In this document: piece after piece, positions 26,033 to 35,462 of the stretch
How the letters are laid out: each line of letters opens with the position of its first letter
How positions within the stretch are numbered: position 1 is the first letter of the stretch
NCBI RefSeq assembly: GCF_016786215.1
Contig: NZ_JADOBG010000012.1
Location: forward strand, 276,863 to 340,862
Direction of reading: 5' to 3'
Length of the DNA: 64,000 nucleotides
Source of the DNA: Legionella bononiensis
GTDB lineage: Bacteria > Pseudomonadota > Gammaproteobacteria > Legionellales > Legionellaceae
Position numbers and translations under genes: made by a program
The notes under the pieces: generated by a model
Told to the model about the DNA's origin: nothing
Databases searched by the model: none
Seen by the model: the letters and a program-made list of their open reading frames with translations, nothing else

Positions 26033-26655
26033 TTTTGTATGACTACTTCCGTTCCACGGCCTGCTACAGGGTTCGTATTGCCCTGAATCTCAAAAATATT
26101 GCTTATGAAAAAGAGGAAGTTCGTTTAATACATGATGGCGGCGAACAAAATAAACCGGAGTTTAAGAAAATAAACCCGCAAGGCTTGGTGCCGAGTTTGG
26201 AGATTGATGGTCACATCATCCATCAATCAGTAGCTATTATCGAATATTTGGATGAAATCCATCCGGAAATTCCATTACTTCCTCAAGATCCGTTGATGAA
26301 AGCTGCTGTAAAATCGCTGGCTTTGATTGTCGCCTGCGACATGCACCCTCTTAATAATTTAAGAGTACTGAATCGCCTGAGAGAACAGTTTCAAGCAAAT
26401 GAAGAGCAAGTAACAGAATGGTACCATCACTGGCTAAAAACCGGATTTGATGCCTTTGAGGAGCGATTAAAACACCTTGAGCGAAGTCAACCGGTTTGCT
26501 ACGGCAATGAAGTCAGTCTTGCTGACCTGTGTTTAATACCTCAAGTTTATAATGCGCACCGATTCAATTTTGCTATGGAGAGCTATCCGTTAATCAACAC
26601 AATAAATGATTATTGTTTGACCATTCCTGCTTTTCAAAATGCTTCGCCAAAATAA
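26029..26655 (+). CDS. maiA: Maleylacetoacetate isomerase (zeta-class glutathione transferase)
   Basis: A 208-residue glutathione-dependent enzyme isomerising maleylacetoacetate to fumarylacetoacetate. The zeta-class active site YDYFRSTACYRVRIALNLK starts at residue 3, a variant of the canonical SSCxxRVRIAL. Other conserved parts are NPQGLVPSLEIDG, HQSVAIIEYLDE, DMHPLNNLRVL and the C-terminal VSLADLCLIPQVYNAHRF. The ATG at 26029 overlaps the stop of the preceding gene (ATGA), a strong case for coupling. It ends the lly operon before a strong hairpin. Confidence 0.95.
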   Translation: MILYDYFRSTACYRVRIALNLKNIAYEKEEVRLIHDGGEQNKPEFKKINPQGLVPSLEIDGHIIHQSVAIIEYLDEIHPEIPLLPQDPLMKAAVKSLALIVACDMHPLNNLRVLNRLREQFQANEEQVTEWYHHWLKTGFDAFEERLKHLERSQPVCYGNEVSLADLCLIPQVYNAHRFNFAMESYPLINTINDYCLTIPAFQNASPK

Positions 26656-26668
26656 AATCCCAGAATTT

Positions 26669-26717
26669 GCGAAAAACCCCAAGTTCCATTTAAGATAGAC
26701 ATTGGGTGTTTTTCGTA
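26669..26717. terminator. Terminator-like hairpin after maiA
   Basis: CGAAAAACCCCAA pairs with TTGGGTGTTTTTCG with one mismatch around a loop of about 20 bases. It lies between convergent genes and could serve both strands. Confidence 0.65.
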
Positions 26718-26752
26718 AGTCTTGAGTTTCTCCAAGTACGAACTAAATCCTG

Positions 26753-27559
26753 TTACCTGGATAATTTACGACCGGTATATCCTTGTTCAACACTCTCAGA
26801 TTCATTAAAATCTGAAGAAGAGAAGGAAAAAAACATCTGCGAGTTTGAAAGAATATTTTCATATTTATCGCTCATTTCTGCCCGGAGTTTATGCCCAAAA
26901 CGATGATTATTATCTGAAGAAGAAGCCCCAATATTGTCATCGTAATTATTTTTTGTTCTTAAACCGGTTATAAGGTCTACAACCTCACCTTTTGCAAGAG
27001 GTTTTGCGTCAGCAAACTTATCTAATGTGATTAGTTCATGTACAGCATATTCTAAAGGCATCTTGGTGCAATAACTCTTATATCTTATTAATTTGCCGTC
27101 GGTTGCTGTATATAACGCTTTAATAACGTCCAACATTTCATCATCAGTTGGTCGATAATGGCCACTGTTGTTGGTAATTTTTTCAAGATATCCGTCAGAA
27201 AAAATTAAACTGCCGGCTGCAAGTACTTTTTTACCATTAGATAATGCGGAATGATGCAAGGTATCACTATACAGCAAACGGGGATCTTCTTCACAAGTCA
27301 AAACGAATTGATATTCCCCATCTTCAATTTGCTCACCTTCATCCGCAAAAAAAATATAGTCCTCTTCTGAGTACTGTAAAACATACTTCTGTTGCTGCTC
27401 AAGATTTAAATAAGAGTTATCAGGATGGTTAGAAGGTAATATCCTCATTACCTTTCGTTCTTCTTTAAACTCCTTTTTCATGGATATTCTGGATCTAATA
27501 GTTTCGTCAAAATACACAACATGTTCTGGATAAGTATTTTTAGTCATAATGAACATCAT
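26753..27559 (-). CDS. Orphan protein with an IQM-like core, possible effector
   Basis: A 268-residue soluble protein with no signal peptide. Its centre (about residues 85-145) reads RLLYSDTLHHSALSNGKKV, LAAGSLIFSDGYLEKI, then NNSGHYRPTDDEMLDVIKAL. This order, with the hallmark SGHYxPT, resembles the core of plant IQM (calmodulin-binding) proteins and related fungal proteins as I recall them. The C-terminal 60 residues are rich in Ser, Asn and Asp (ASSSDNNHR, FFSFSSSDFNES), like a translocation signal. No catalytic function is established for the family. The start is one of several nearby ATGs without ribosome sites. Effector status is inference. Confidence 0.65.
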   Translation of the reverse strand: MMFIMTKNTYPEHVVYFDETIRSRISMKKEFKEERKVMRILPSNHPDNSYLNLEQQQKYVLQYSEEDYIFFADEGEQIEDGEYQFVLTCEEDPRLLYSDTLHHSALSNGKKVLAAGSLIFSDGYLEKITNNSGHYRPTDDEMLDVIKALYTATDGKLIRYKSYCTKMPLEYAVHELITLDKFADAKPLAKGEVVDLITGLRTKNNYDDNIGASSSDNNHRFGHKLRAEMSDKYENILSNSQMFFSFSSSDFNESESVEQGYTGRKLSR

Positions 27560-27709
27560 TTGATTGATTAGTAATTAAGGTCAATTATTATACTGGGCAA
27601 ATATTAAGCAAACCTTAAGGAACATAAAACAAAACCTGATTCATTTAATGAAATAATAGATTTTTGGTTGACTAGATCAGCTATTCAAAATACTGAACCA
27701 AATTTAAAA

Positions 27710-28465
27710 TTAACAAGCAGTCTGACCCAGCCAAAAAAATACAACATCGTGTTGCAAACTGTTGGCGGTCGATTGTTGTTCTATATAATCCTTGACTCTA
27801 GAAATGAGATCTGATGGGGTGTCTGCGTCTTCAAGCTGTAAAAAGAAGGCGATTAACCAGTTAAACTCCAGTGTATTCTGTTGAGGCAATTCAATAAAAG
27901 TCTGATGACATTCTTTGGTATAAGGAATCTGTTCTGCCACAAGGGCCCGTTCCACATCATCAGCAGAATATAATTGCTCCTGTTTGTTTCCTAAATACTC
28001 TTTGAATTGCGTTTGGATTTCAAAAATTCCCTTTTTACCTCTTAAAACAATTAACGCGGAGTCACTGTTTTGATATATCTGGCGAATTATCAACTCAAGA
28101 TCAGGTGACCAATAAAGGCTTTGAGAGGCTAAAATCCAATCAAAATACTCGTTATGTCTTGAAAAATACTCTTCAGCAGTTCCCTTATACGTTTTAATCG
28201 AATATTTTTTAGAACATTCATGTGCTGAAAATTCTGCCAGTGCCCTTTGACTTGGGTCAACTCCTACAATGTTCAGTTTATTGGAAATACAATGCTGATA
28301 ACGAGTGATAATAGTCCGGATTAATGAGCCATCATGACAGCCCAGATCTAAAATTTTTGCTTTATCTTCCAGCAGGTTTAAACGAGTGCCAATGGATTCA
28401 ACAAGTATCTTTTTTTCAGTAGCTCGAGAAAAATAACTTTTAAAAAATTCAATTTTATCATACAT
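27710..28465 (-). CDS. SAM-dependent class I methyltransferase
   Basis: A 251-residue methyltransferase. Motif I is ILDLGCHDGSLIRTIITR, followed by NIVGVDPSQRALAEFS and the DWILASQSLYWSPDLELI block, as in methyltransferase families 11/25. I place the start at 28465, where AAGGAG lies eight bases upstream; an upstream ATG at 28507 would overlap the preceding gene by some 50 bases. It overlaps the dioxygenase gene by eight bases and closes a three-gene operon. The substrate is unknown; a small metabolite is suggested by the neighbouring oxygenase. Confidence 0.85.
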   Translation of the reverse strand: MYDKIEFFKSYFSRATEKKILVESIGTRLNLLEDKAKILDLGCHDGSLIRTIITRYQHCISNKLNIVGVDPSQRALAEFSAHECSKKYSIKTYKGTAEEYFSRHNEYFDWILASQSLYWSPDLELIIRQIYQNSDSALIVLRGKKGIFEIQTQFKEYLGNKQEQLYSADDVERALVAEQIPYTKECHQTFIELPQQNTLEFNWLIAFFLQLEDADTPSDLISRVKDYIEQQSTANSLQHDVVFFWLGQTAC

Positions 28466-29432
28466 GGAGTTCTCCTTGAGTGCGCTCCAGAGAAGGGGAT
28501 AAATCATAAATCAATTGGTTGTTCCTGGGTTGTAACCAGTTTGTTCCTGGATACTGCACGTTTTGAGTTTCTATAATTTGCAAAGATAACGCGCCTCTGG
28601 AACAAGAGGAGCGATTAACCGGACTGCAATGGATGAAATTTCCATGAAACAATAAAGCATCACCTGCCTTGACTTCCAAAGGAACAAATAACTCTCTCTG
28701 CAAGTCAAAATCTGGAATTTCCGTCACGACATTCAGGCGCTCAAATTTACGGGTTTTCAATTGATGATCTACGCGAGATACAAAGTGGAGCGGCCATTTA
28801 TTACTTCCAGGAATACCCCACATACACGCATTTTGAATTGTTGCATCTTCTAGTGCGATCCATAAAACAACTACTGATTGGGGTTCAGTATAAGCAAAAG
28901 TAGACTCTTGATGAGGGCGTACCCTACTTCCTATTTCATGAGCATGCTTAGGAATATAAACACTGAGATGACATATTGGTTTAATGAATCCAATTGTTTT
29001 TAATACAGTAGAGAGATAGGGATTATGATAAACAAGGTTTCGCAGAGTATAAAACGATTCCATTAAATGGAGGCCATGCCCCATCCGATTAACATGTCTG
29101 CGGTCACCATGCATTTCATAAAATACATGCGCTTTATTATGGGATTGTAGAAAATAATCCTCTGTCACGTAATCATGAGCTGAAACCGTAGAAATTCCGG
29201 CATTTTTGGAATAAAAAACAACCCGCCTGTTCCCCCATAGAGTTCTAATATCGTCCTCCGCTTTATTTTTAGCGTGATTAAGTTCTGTTAATAAAGCACC
29301 CAGACTTGAGGAGTCTAAAAAATTATTCAGATAAATAATTCCATGGTTTTCATAATCAATACGTAACTGATTTGAGTTATACAGAATTTCTTTATTAGTA
29401 TTCCTATGCAGTTTAAGCTCAGGACTTATCAT
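28458..29432 (-). CDS. Phytanoyl-CoA dioxygenase (PhyH)-like Fe(II)/2-oxoglutarate oxygenase
   Basis: A 324-residue protein. The region VRPHQESTFAYTEP (H174, E176) and VLWIALEDATIQNACMWGIP resembles the eukaryotic PHYHD1 subgroup, which has a PHQD...TEP...VWIALEDAT...NGCLW pattern. The second metal His is H268 in LFHGNFIHCSPVNRS and the 2-oxoglutarate Arg is probably R279. The proximal facial-triad acid is Glu, not the usual Asp, which is rare and may alter activity. The start overlaps the upstream gene by 14 bases. The substrate is unknown; it may not be phytanoyl-CoA. Confidence 0.85.
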   Translation of the reverse strand: MISPELKLHRNTNKEILYNSNQLRIDYENHGIIYLNNFLDSSSLGALLTELNHAKNKAEDDIRTLWGNRRVVFYSKNAGISTVSAHDYVTEDYFLQSHNKAHVFYEMHGDRRHVNRMGHGLHLMESFYTLRNLVYHNPYLSTVLKTIGFIKPICHLSVYIPKHAHEIGSRVRPHQESTFAYTEPQSVVVLWIALEDATIQNACMWGIPGSNKWPLHFVSRVDHQLKTRKFERLNVVTEIPDFDLQRELFVPLEVKAGDALLFHGNFIHCSPVNRSSCSRGALSLQIIETQNVQYPGTNWLQPRNNQLIYDLSPSLERTQGELHV

Positions 29433-29907
29433 GTTCGCTTCCCTGACAAATAGTGTAAATTCCTAAAGACTCATCAAACGTTCTTGGGATGGTTGATGAA
29501 AGCGGATTAATTATAAATTCAGATACAGGGCCTGAGAACGCATCAATGACATGACCGCCAAATACAGTAAATGCTTCCTTACTGATACCGGCATGAATAT
29601 GGATAAACGGTTTTCCTTCAGTTGTTGTAATGCTGCCTGTCAGCGAAACAATTTCATAGATACCAGCAAACTCTTTTATATCATGATGCTTTTTGTCATG
29701 ATGAAAATAACCCAATTTAATATTGGCAATTGATCCCAGGGCATGAACCGAAGCTGATTTTAAACGAGTTTGCAGAGCGCAATAACTTAAAGCGGCAAAT
29801 ACATTATCTGTTTCATTCAAAACCAGTATAAAGGGTTGCCGGGTATCTCTTAACCTGTGGCAATTGTACAAATCGACCGTTGCTGTTGTTCGATGTTCAA
29901 GAATCAT
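29419..29907 (-). CDS. PPC (DUF296)-domain protein
   Basis: A 162-residue single-domain protein if started at 29907, where a GGGGG stretch lies about nine bases upstream; an ATG twelve codons earlier has no ribosome site. The PPC fold signature is IHIHAGISKEAFTVFGGHVI, preceded by FAGIYEIVSLTGSIT. In plants this domain follows AT-hooks; in bacteria it stands alone as a trimeric protein of unknown function. It opens the operon with the PhyH-like oxygenase and the methyltransferase, so a shared metabolic role is suspected but not shown. Confidence 0.85.
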   Translation of the reverse strand: MILEHRTTATVDLYNCHRLRDTRQPFILVLNETDNVFAALSYCALQTRLKSASVHALGSIANIKLGYFHHDKKHHDIKEFAGIYEIVSLTGSITTTEGKPFIHIHAGISKEAFTVFGGHVIDAFSGPVSEFIINPLSSTIPRTFDESLGIYTICQGSEHDKS

Positions 29908-30065
29908 ATGAAAGCCCCCATAAAAGTTATGCAGAGCCCTCATCGAAAATTATTCAAGATTCAGCCCAGGAGGGAGAGAATGACTGAATCAAAAATTTTC
30001 TTAAATTATTGATATCATAAACCAATTTAAATGTACAGGACTTACACCCCAAGCCTCAAAACCAA

Positions 30066-30745
30066 GTAGCCTGTATTAGCGAAGCGTAATACAGGATCGA
30101 AGTGACAACAAACTCCATTACTTCCCCGTATTACGCTGCGCTAATACGGGCTACAAAAAAAGCCAAACCACAATAAATAATCCTTAACTTAATGGCAGGA
30201 ACCAGCAGATATACTCTAATCTACATCCCTGGTAGCCTGTATTAGCGAAGCGTAATACAGGATCGAAGTGGCAACACGCCCCATTATTTCCCCGTATTAC
30301 GCTGCGCTAATATGGGCTTCAAAAAAAGCCAAACCACAATAAATAATCCTTAACTTAATGGCAGGAACCAGCAAATATACTCTTATCTACAACCCTGGTA
30401 GCCTGTATTAGCGAAGCGTAATACAGGATCGAAGTGACAACAAACTCCATTACTTCCCCGTATTACGCTGCGCTAATACGGGCTACAAAAAAAGCCAAAC
30501 CACAATAATAATCCTTAACTTAATGGCAGGAGCTACCCTGGTAGCCTGTATTAGCGAAGCGTAATACAGGATCGAAGTGACAACAAACTCCATTACTTCC
30601 CCGTATTACGCTGCGCTAATACGGGCTACAAAAAAAGCCAAACCACAATAATAATCCTTAACTTAATGGCAGGAGCTAGCAAATATACTCTTATCTACAA
30701 GCCTGGTAGCCTGTATTAGCGAAGGGTCATATAGGATCAAAGTGG
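30066..30745. repeat. Tandem array of about 166-bp palindromic units
   Basis: Five unit starts (GTAGCCTGTATTAGCGAAG) at 30066, 30232, 30398, 30541 and 30706. Spacing is 166, 166, 143 and 165 bases; the fourth interval lacks part of the spacer and the fifth copy is cut short. Each unit has a CTGTATTAG dyad, then the reverse dyad CGTATTACGCTGCGCTAATACG about 60 bases on, then a conserved spacer with CCTTAACTTAATGGCAGGA. Copies are nearly identical, so amplification is recent. The array fills the gap between two minus-strand genes; no gene is seen in it. Confidence 0.9.
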
Positions 30746-30756
30746 CAAGAAACAAA

Positions 30757-31317
30757 TTAAAACCATGCTCTGATAAATTCAACTGTCACTACGCCTTGAG
30801 GTGTTTTCTCTAACATGCTCCACACAGTCTTACATCTTTGAAGGTAACCAATTAAAACATTTTGATTGCTGCAACGATAACGTATCGGCATGGCATCGTA
30901 TACCTCGGAAGGCTCAATCGCCTGACAATGCTCGCCATTTGCCAGTTCTATAGCCCAAGGAAAAGCACGTGACATATCCAGAGTAGAATGGTTATCATTA
31001 TTTAATGGGGCACTCACCTGAATTAGAACACTATCACCTTCCCATGGTGACTGTGGGCATAATGCTTCCATTGGTTTACTTCCTGCTTTTACAAAACAGG
31101 GATCATAAATTTTACCCTCAGCCTGACAACGCCATGCGTCTTCTCGCAGGATTAACCTGGACTGGGTAAAACATTCTCCAACCAATTTGCTTTTAATTAC
31201 TGGTGCAACTTGCTCAATCACTTCACCAAACGGTCTATACAGTTTTAATACAGTATCGCCAGCAGTAGCTAAAAAAGAACAAAAACATAGCAATACCAGT
31301 AAAACTCTTTGCATCAT
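30757..31317 (-). CDS. Exported protein of unknown function
   Basis: A 186-residue protein with a standard signal peptide (MMQRVLLVLLCFCSFLATAG). The mature part has six cysteines (ECFTQSR, DAWRCQAEG, DPCFVKAG, EALCPQS, EHCQAIE, YRCSNQN), consistent with periplasmic disulfides. No family recognised. It is divergent from asnS, with about 130 bases between the two starts, and lies just next to the repeat array, whose last truncated copy nearly reaches its stop codon. Confidence 0.65.
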   Translation of the reverse strand: MMQRVLLVLLCFCSFLATAGDTVLKLYRPFGEVIEQVAPVIKSKLVGECFTQSRLILREDAWRCQAEGKIYDPCFVKAGSKPMEALCPQSPWEGDSVLIQVSAPLNNDNHSTLDMSRAFPWAIELANGEHCQAIEPSEVYDAMPIRYRCSNQNVLIGYLQRCKTVWSMLEKTPQGVVTVEFIRAWF

Positions 31318-31448
31318 AGTGTTCCCCCACTGATTTTATTTAGTGTATCATCGCATATTAAACTAGGCTGTTTACATTTCGCTAGCCGGAACAAAATGGC
31401 GAACGGTCCACAGACCCTAATATGCTTTTATCGATTTTGGAGTACATA

Positions 31449-32852
31449 ATGACAGAAGTCTTTACTATAAAACAATGTCTGGATGGTGAAATCAGTGTTG
31501 ATGAAACCGTTACGGTAAGAGGTTGGGTGAAAACTCGACGTGATTCAAAAGTTGGTTTGTCCTTTATCAATTTGCATGACGGCTCCTGTTTTTCTCCAAT
31601 ACAGATAGTAGCCACTGACAGCTTATCCAATTACCATGAAGAGGTCATAAAACTGAATGCTGGTTGTTCCATCATTGCTACCGGTAAATTAGTTGCCTCA
31701 CAGGGTAAAGGTCAATTCTTTGAAATCCAGGCTGAACACATTGAAGTTGCAGGCTGGGTGGAAAATCCCGACAGCTATCCCATACAGGCCAAAAGACATA
31801 CTCTGGAATTCTTAAGAGATGTGGCTCATTTACGTCCACGAACCAATACCATTAGCGCGGTAACCCGCATTCGCCATTGTCTGGCACAGGCCATTCATCG
31901 ATTTTATGATCAACAAGGCTTTTTCTGGATTCACACCCCCATTATAACAGCCAGCGATTGTGAAGGCGCAGGCGAAATGTTCCGTGTTTCAACCTTGGAT
32001 TTGTTGAATATCCCCAAAACGGATCAAGGACAAATAGATTTCACCAAAGATTTTTTTGGTAGAGAAACTTTTCTTACTGTTTCTGGTCAATTAAACCTTG
32101 AAGCCTATTGTATGGCCATGTCTAAAGTTTACACTTTCGGTCCTACCTTCCGTGCCGAAAACTCCAATACGAGTCGTCATTTAGCTGAGTTCTGGATGGT
32201 AGAACCAGAAATTGCATTTGCTACATTGAACGATATTTGTGAGTTGAGCCAAAAGATGTTGCGCTATTTATGCAAAACAGTTCTTGAGGAGCGTTCTGAT
32301 GATATGGACTTTTTTAACCAGTTTGTCGCTCCAGGCTGTATTGAACGATTGGAACTGATAGCAGAATCTGATTTTGAAGTAATGACATACACTGATGCCA
32401 TCAAAATTCTCGAAACAACTGATCACAAATTTGAGTTTCCAGTCAGTTGGGGGCTTGATTTGCAATCAGAACATGAACGCTATCTGGCAGAAGTACACTG
32501 TAAAAAGCCTGTAATTCTAACCAATTACCCACAAGAAATTAAAGGCTTCTATATGAGGCTGAATGATGACGAAAAAACTGTTGCGGCCATGGATGTATTA
32601 GCACCCGGCATAGGCGAAATTATAGGCGGAAGCCAGAGAGAAGAACGATTAGCCATTCTGGATAAACGTATGGATGAGTGTAACCTGAATAAAGAACATT
32701 ACCAATGGTATCGAGATCTGCGTCGATACGGCACTGTACCTCACTCAGGATTTGGTCTGGGCTTTGAACGATTGATCAGTTATGTTACCGGCGTGGCCAA
32801 TGTGCGTGATGTGATACCTTTTCCACGCACACCAGGTCATGCAGAGTACTAA
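31449..32852 (+). CDS. asnS: Asparaginyl-tRNA synthetase
   Basis: A 467-residue class IIb aminoacyl-tRNA synthetase, the same length as the E. coli enzyme. The OB anticodon-binding domain is N-terminal ([20 protein letters not shown]). Motif 2 is [20 protein letters not shown], motif 3 is [15 protein letters not shown], and the ending [12 protein letters not shown] is typical of AsnRS. The ATG at 31449 has TGGAG seven bases upstream, and the frame open before it is ignored. The stop is seven bases from the stop of the convergent small gene, so the two transcripts must overlap or share a terminator. Confidence 0.98.
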   Translation: MTEVFTIKQCLDGEISVDETVTVRGWVKTRRDSKVGLSFINLHDGSCFSPIQIVATDSLSNYHEEVIKLNAGCSIIATGKLVASQGKGQFFEIQAEHIEVAGWVENPDSYPIQAKRHTLEFLRDVAHLRPRTNTISAVTRIRHCLAQAIHRFYDQQGFFWIHTPIITASDCEGAGEMFRVSTLDLLNIPKTDQGQIDFTKDFFGRETFLTVSGQLNLEAYCMAMSKVYTFGPTFRAENSNTSRHLAEFWMVEPEIAFATLNDICELSQKMLRYLCKTVLEERSDDMDFFNQFVAPGCIERLELIAESDFEVMTYTDAIKILETTDHKFEFPVSWGLDLQSEHERYLAEVHCKKPVILTNYPQEIKGFYMRLNDDEKTVAAMDVLAPGIGEIIGGSQREERLAILDKRMDECNLNKEHYQWYRDLRRYGTVPHSGFGLGFERLISYVTGVANVRDVIPFPRTPGHAEY

Positions 32853-32859
32853 TTTAATT

Positions 32860-33255
32860 TTAGGGACGAGGTGATTCGCACTCAGCTTGAGTCGGATCAC
32901 TATCTGACTTTGGAGACAGTTCCGATTTCTGAAGTTCCGTTATTACTGGAACTTCAAGCTTTTTGCTTTCGGTCCTGCGCAATATAGGAAAACCAAAGTC
33001 TCTAACATCAGACATCTTTCGTTCATTTTCAGTAAGAAACTTTAGTATATGGGTTTTCACAGGTTGTTCTGTAGATTTGCCCTCATCAGATCCATCCACC
33101 TTTTTAGTGATTAATGGTACAGATACCGATCTCTCTCTTCTATGAGAAAAAAACCCTACCGGGATTTTTTGGGATACAGGCGAAAAATCCTTTTTGATAT
33201 CCTCTGATATACCAACGCTAGTTTGCTCAACAGTTCCATCAACTTTTGTTAACAT
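32860..33255 (-). CDS. Small polar protein of unknown function
   Basis: A 131-residue protein with a strong ribosome site (AAGGAG, eight bases before the ATG), which argues for a real gene. It is hydrophilic, rich in Lys, Glu, Ser and Pro, with little predicted globular core (FFSHRRERSVSVPLITKK, ESKKLEVPVITELQKSE). A repeated theme SVPLITKK / EVPVITELQK is visible. The disordered, charged C-terminus would suit a type IV secretion substrate, but nothing proves it. It follows lolD by 23 bases on the same strand and may be read from the lol transcript. Confidence 0.55.
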   Translation of the reverse strand: MLTKVDGTVEQTSVGISEDIKKDFSPVSQKIPVGFFSHRRERSVSVPLITKKVDGSDEGKSTEQPVKTHILKFLTENERKMSDVRDFGFPILRRTESKKLEVPVITELQKSELSPKSDSDPTQAECESPRP

Positions 33256-33278
33256 CCTTATTACTCCTTGTTATAAAA

Positions 33279-33962
33279 CTAATCCTGTACTGATAAAGTT
33301 CCTTCATGCAATATCATAATTCTATCCATACGCTTGGCTATTTCCTGATCATGCGTTACGATCACCAAAGCTGTTTTCATTTGCTTGTTCAGATCCAGCA
33401 TTAAATCAAACACTTTAGTGGCTGTTGCCTGGTCCAAATTACCTGTAGGCTCATCTGCCAAAACACAGTGAGGCTGATGTACCAACGCTCTGGCAATCGC
33501 GACGCGTTGTCGTTCTCCGCCTGAAAGTTGAGCGGGTTTATGTTCCTTTCTGGGCTTTAGCCCAACATGCTCCAACATCTCGCTGGCTTTTTGCTCAGCC
33601 TGCTTGACCGGCATCCCCCCTATTAACAAGGGCATGGCTACATTTTCAAGCGCTGTAAATTCAGGTAACAAATGATGAAATTGGTATACAAATCCTAACC
33701 GCTGATTACGCAACTGGCAACGTTGTTTCTCACTAATTTTTTGCCAATTGACATCATTAATACAGATTGAACCGCTGGTTGGTTTATCCAATCCACCAAG
33801 CAAGTGCAATAAAGTACTCTTCCCGGAACCGGATGGGCCTATGATCGCTACACTATCGCCTTTCGCAACATTCAAATCTATCCCTTTCAATACTTCCACT
33901 TTTGAAGCACCGTCATTATAAGATTTGACTAATTGTTTACTACTTAAAATAGAATCACTCAT
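33279..33962 (-). CDS. lolD: Lipoprotein-releasing system ATPase LolD
   Basis: A 227-residue ABC ATPase powering extraction of outer-membrane lipoproteins from the inner membrane. Walker A is [18 protein letters not shown], the signature is [15 protein letters not shown], Walker B is [12 protein letters not shown], and the H-loop is VIVTHDQE. The Q-loop segment [20 protein letters not shown] is typical of the LolD/MacB group. The start overlaps the lolC end by eight bases, so the two are coupled. Confidence 0.96.
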   Translation of the reverse strand: MSDSILSSKQLVKSYNDGASKVEVLKGIDLNVAKGDSVAIIGPSGSGKSTLLHLLGGLDKPTSGSICINDVNWQKISEKQRCQLRNQRLGFVYQFHHLLPEFTALENVAMPLLIGGMPVKQAEQKASEMLEHVGLKPRKEHKPAQLSGGERQRVAIARALVHQPHCVLADEPTGNLDQATATKVFDLMLDLNKQMKTALVIVTHDQEIAKRMDRIMILHEGTLSVQD

Positions 33963-35199
33963 AATGCAAAGCCTCCGCTATCACTGTTTTTGAAGCGCGC
34001 CAGGCAGGATAAATTGTAGCGGCAAAACTCATTAATAAAGCCATAACACAGACATGCCATAAATCACTGAATAAGATTTCTGAAGGTAAGTAATCAACAA
34101 AATAAATACTTGAAGACAATACTTTTACGTTAAACAGGTTCTGTAACCAATTGACTATGGCTGTAGCATTTTTCGCTAATATCAATCCACCAGCCAATCC
34201 AATTCCAGTACCAACGATTCCAACCATCATCCCCTGAACAATAAAGACCCAGAGTATGGTAGAAGGTGTTGCACCTATTGTTCTTAAAATAGCAATTTCA
34301 GCCTGTTTGTCATTGACTACCATAACTAACGAAGAAACCAAATTAAAAGCAGCGACAGCAATAATAAGCATTAAAATAAGAAACATCATGGTTTTTTCCA
34401 TTTTTACTGCTTCGAAAAATGCACCAAATTGTTGTGTCCAATTTCCTACCTGATACTCTTCACCTAATAACCTGGATAATTGATCTGAAAGCTCAGGAGC
34501 CTGATATACGTTATCAATTTTCATTTTAAGGCCAGTAACATCGTCACCTAGCTGCAATAATTTTTGGGCATCAGCCAGATTGATAAAAGCCAGTTTAGTG
34601 TCGAAGTTAAATCCAGTTCCCGCAGAAAAAACTCCTGCCACAGTAAATCGTTTAAAACGAGGGATCATGCCTGCAGGGGTAACCGTTGCCTGAGGAATCA
34701 TGATGGTCACTTTATCTCCCATCATCACACCCAAGGTATCAGCAAGACCTTTGCCTAATATAATGCCAAAATGCTTCAGATTATTCATATCTCCAGCCAG
34801 CAATTTATCATTAAGATGAGTTACTGCAATTTCCTTTTCTGGCAAAACACCCGTAAGCACTATCGGTAAAACCTGCCCATCATGAGTCAGCAAACCTTGA
34901 CCTCCAACATAGGGAGCAATCGCTTTTATCTGAGGCATGGTCTTGATTTTTTTTTCAAGAGCGGGCCAATCCGTTAACTTTTCATCAGGTCCGGTTACCG
35001 TTATTTCTGGTGCCATACCAAAAAATCGATTATGAATTTCATGATCAAATCCATTCATGACCGATAAAACAGTCACCAATACCATTACCCCCATACCAAT
35101 ACCCAACATGGAGCTTAACGATATAAAAGAGACAAAATGATTTTTCTTTCGTGATCTGGTGTAGCGTAACCCTATAAAAAGAGCCAATGGTTTATACAT
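33955..35199 (-). CDS. lolC: Lipoprotein-releasing system membrane subunit LolC/LolE
   Basis: A 414-residue inner-membrane protein with one N-terminal helix ([20 protein letters not shown]), a large periplasmic domain of about 200 residues and three C-terminal helices ([20 protein letters not shown] near 270, a Gly-rich helix near 320, and one near 380). The NGFDHEI motif after helix 1 and [17 protein letters not shown] are hallmarks of the family. Only one such gene is present here, so it may form a homodimer (LolF-like) with LolD, or a partner is elsewhere. Confidence 0.95.
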   Translation of the reverse strand: MYKPLALFIGLRYTRSRKKNHFVSFISLSSMLGIGMGVMVLVTVLSVMNGFDHEIHNRFFGMAPEITVTGPDEKLTDWPALEKKIKTMPQIKAIAPYVGGQGLLTHDGQVLPIVLTGVLPEKEIAVTHLNDKLLAGDMNNLKHFGIILGKGLADTLGVMMGDKVTIMIPQATVTPAGMIPRFKRFTVAGVFSAGTGFNFDTKLAFINLADAQKLLQLGDDVTGLKMKIDNVYQAPELSDQLSRLLGEEYQVGNWTQQFGAFFEAVKMEKTMMFLILMLIIAVAAFNLVSSLVMVVNDKQAEIAILRTIGATPSTILWVFIVQGMMVGIVGTGIGLAGGLILAKNATAIVNWLQNLFNVKVLSSSIYFVDYLPSEILFSDLWHVCVMALLMSFAATIYPAWRASKTVIAEALHYE

Positions 35200-35401
35200 A
35201 TTTACTTTAAATTAGTTTAAAGTTCTATTGTAGATAAAAACTGAGCCAGGGGATATACCCAATATGAAGATCCATTATTTATTATCAAATATCCCGAATT
35301 CTAAACAAAATTCAGTAGAACTATCCAAATTAAAGCTAATAATCTATGAAACTTGACAATGAAGCCATCCCGCTCCTTCAACACCTGTTTTATAATGATT
35401 C

Positions 35402-35421
35402 CTTAATAATTCCTTAACTAA
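35402..35421 (+). promoter_or_regulatory. PmrA-box-like direct repeat
   Basis: CTTAATAATTC CTTAACTAA: two CTTAAY half-sites starting at 35402 and 35413, 11 bases apart, as in the PmrA binding site found before many Legionella effector genes. TATAAT at 35429-35434 is a -10 candidate. GGAG at 35451-35454 and the ATG at 35463 follow. Recognised by eye from the consensus as I recall it. Confidence 0.55.
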
Positions 35422-35462
35422 AATAACTTATAATTGATCTATATAAAATTGGAGTCCAATCA

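Noticed and set aside
30066..30745. Possible integron cassette array or attachment-site array
   Set aside because: No integrase and no cassettes between units; it is a tandem array of a palindromic element.
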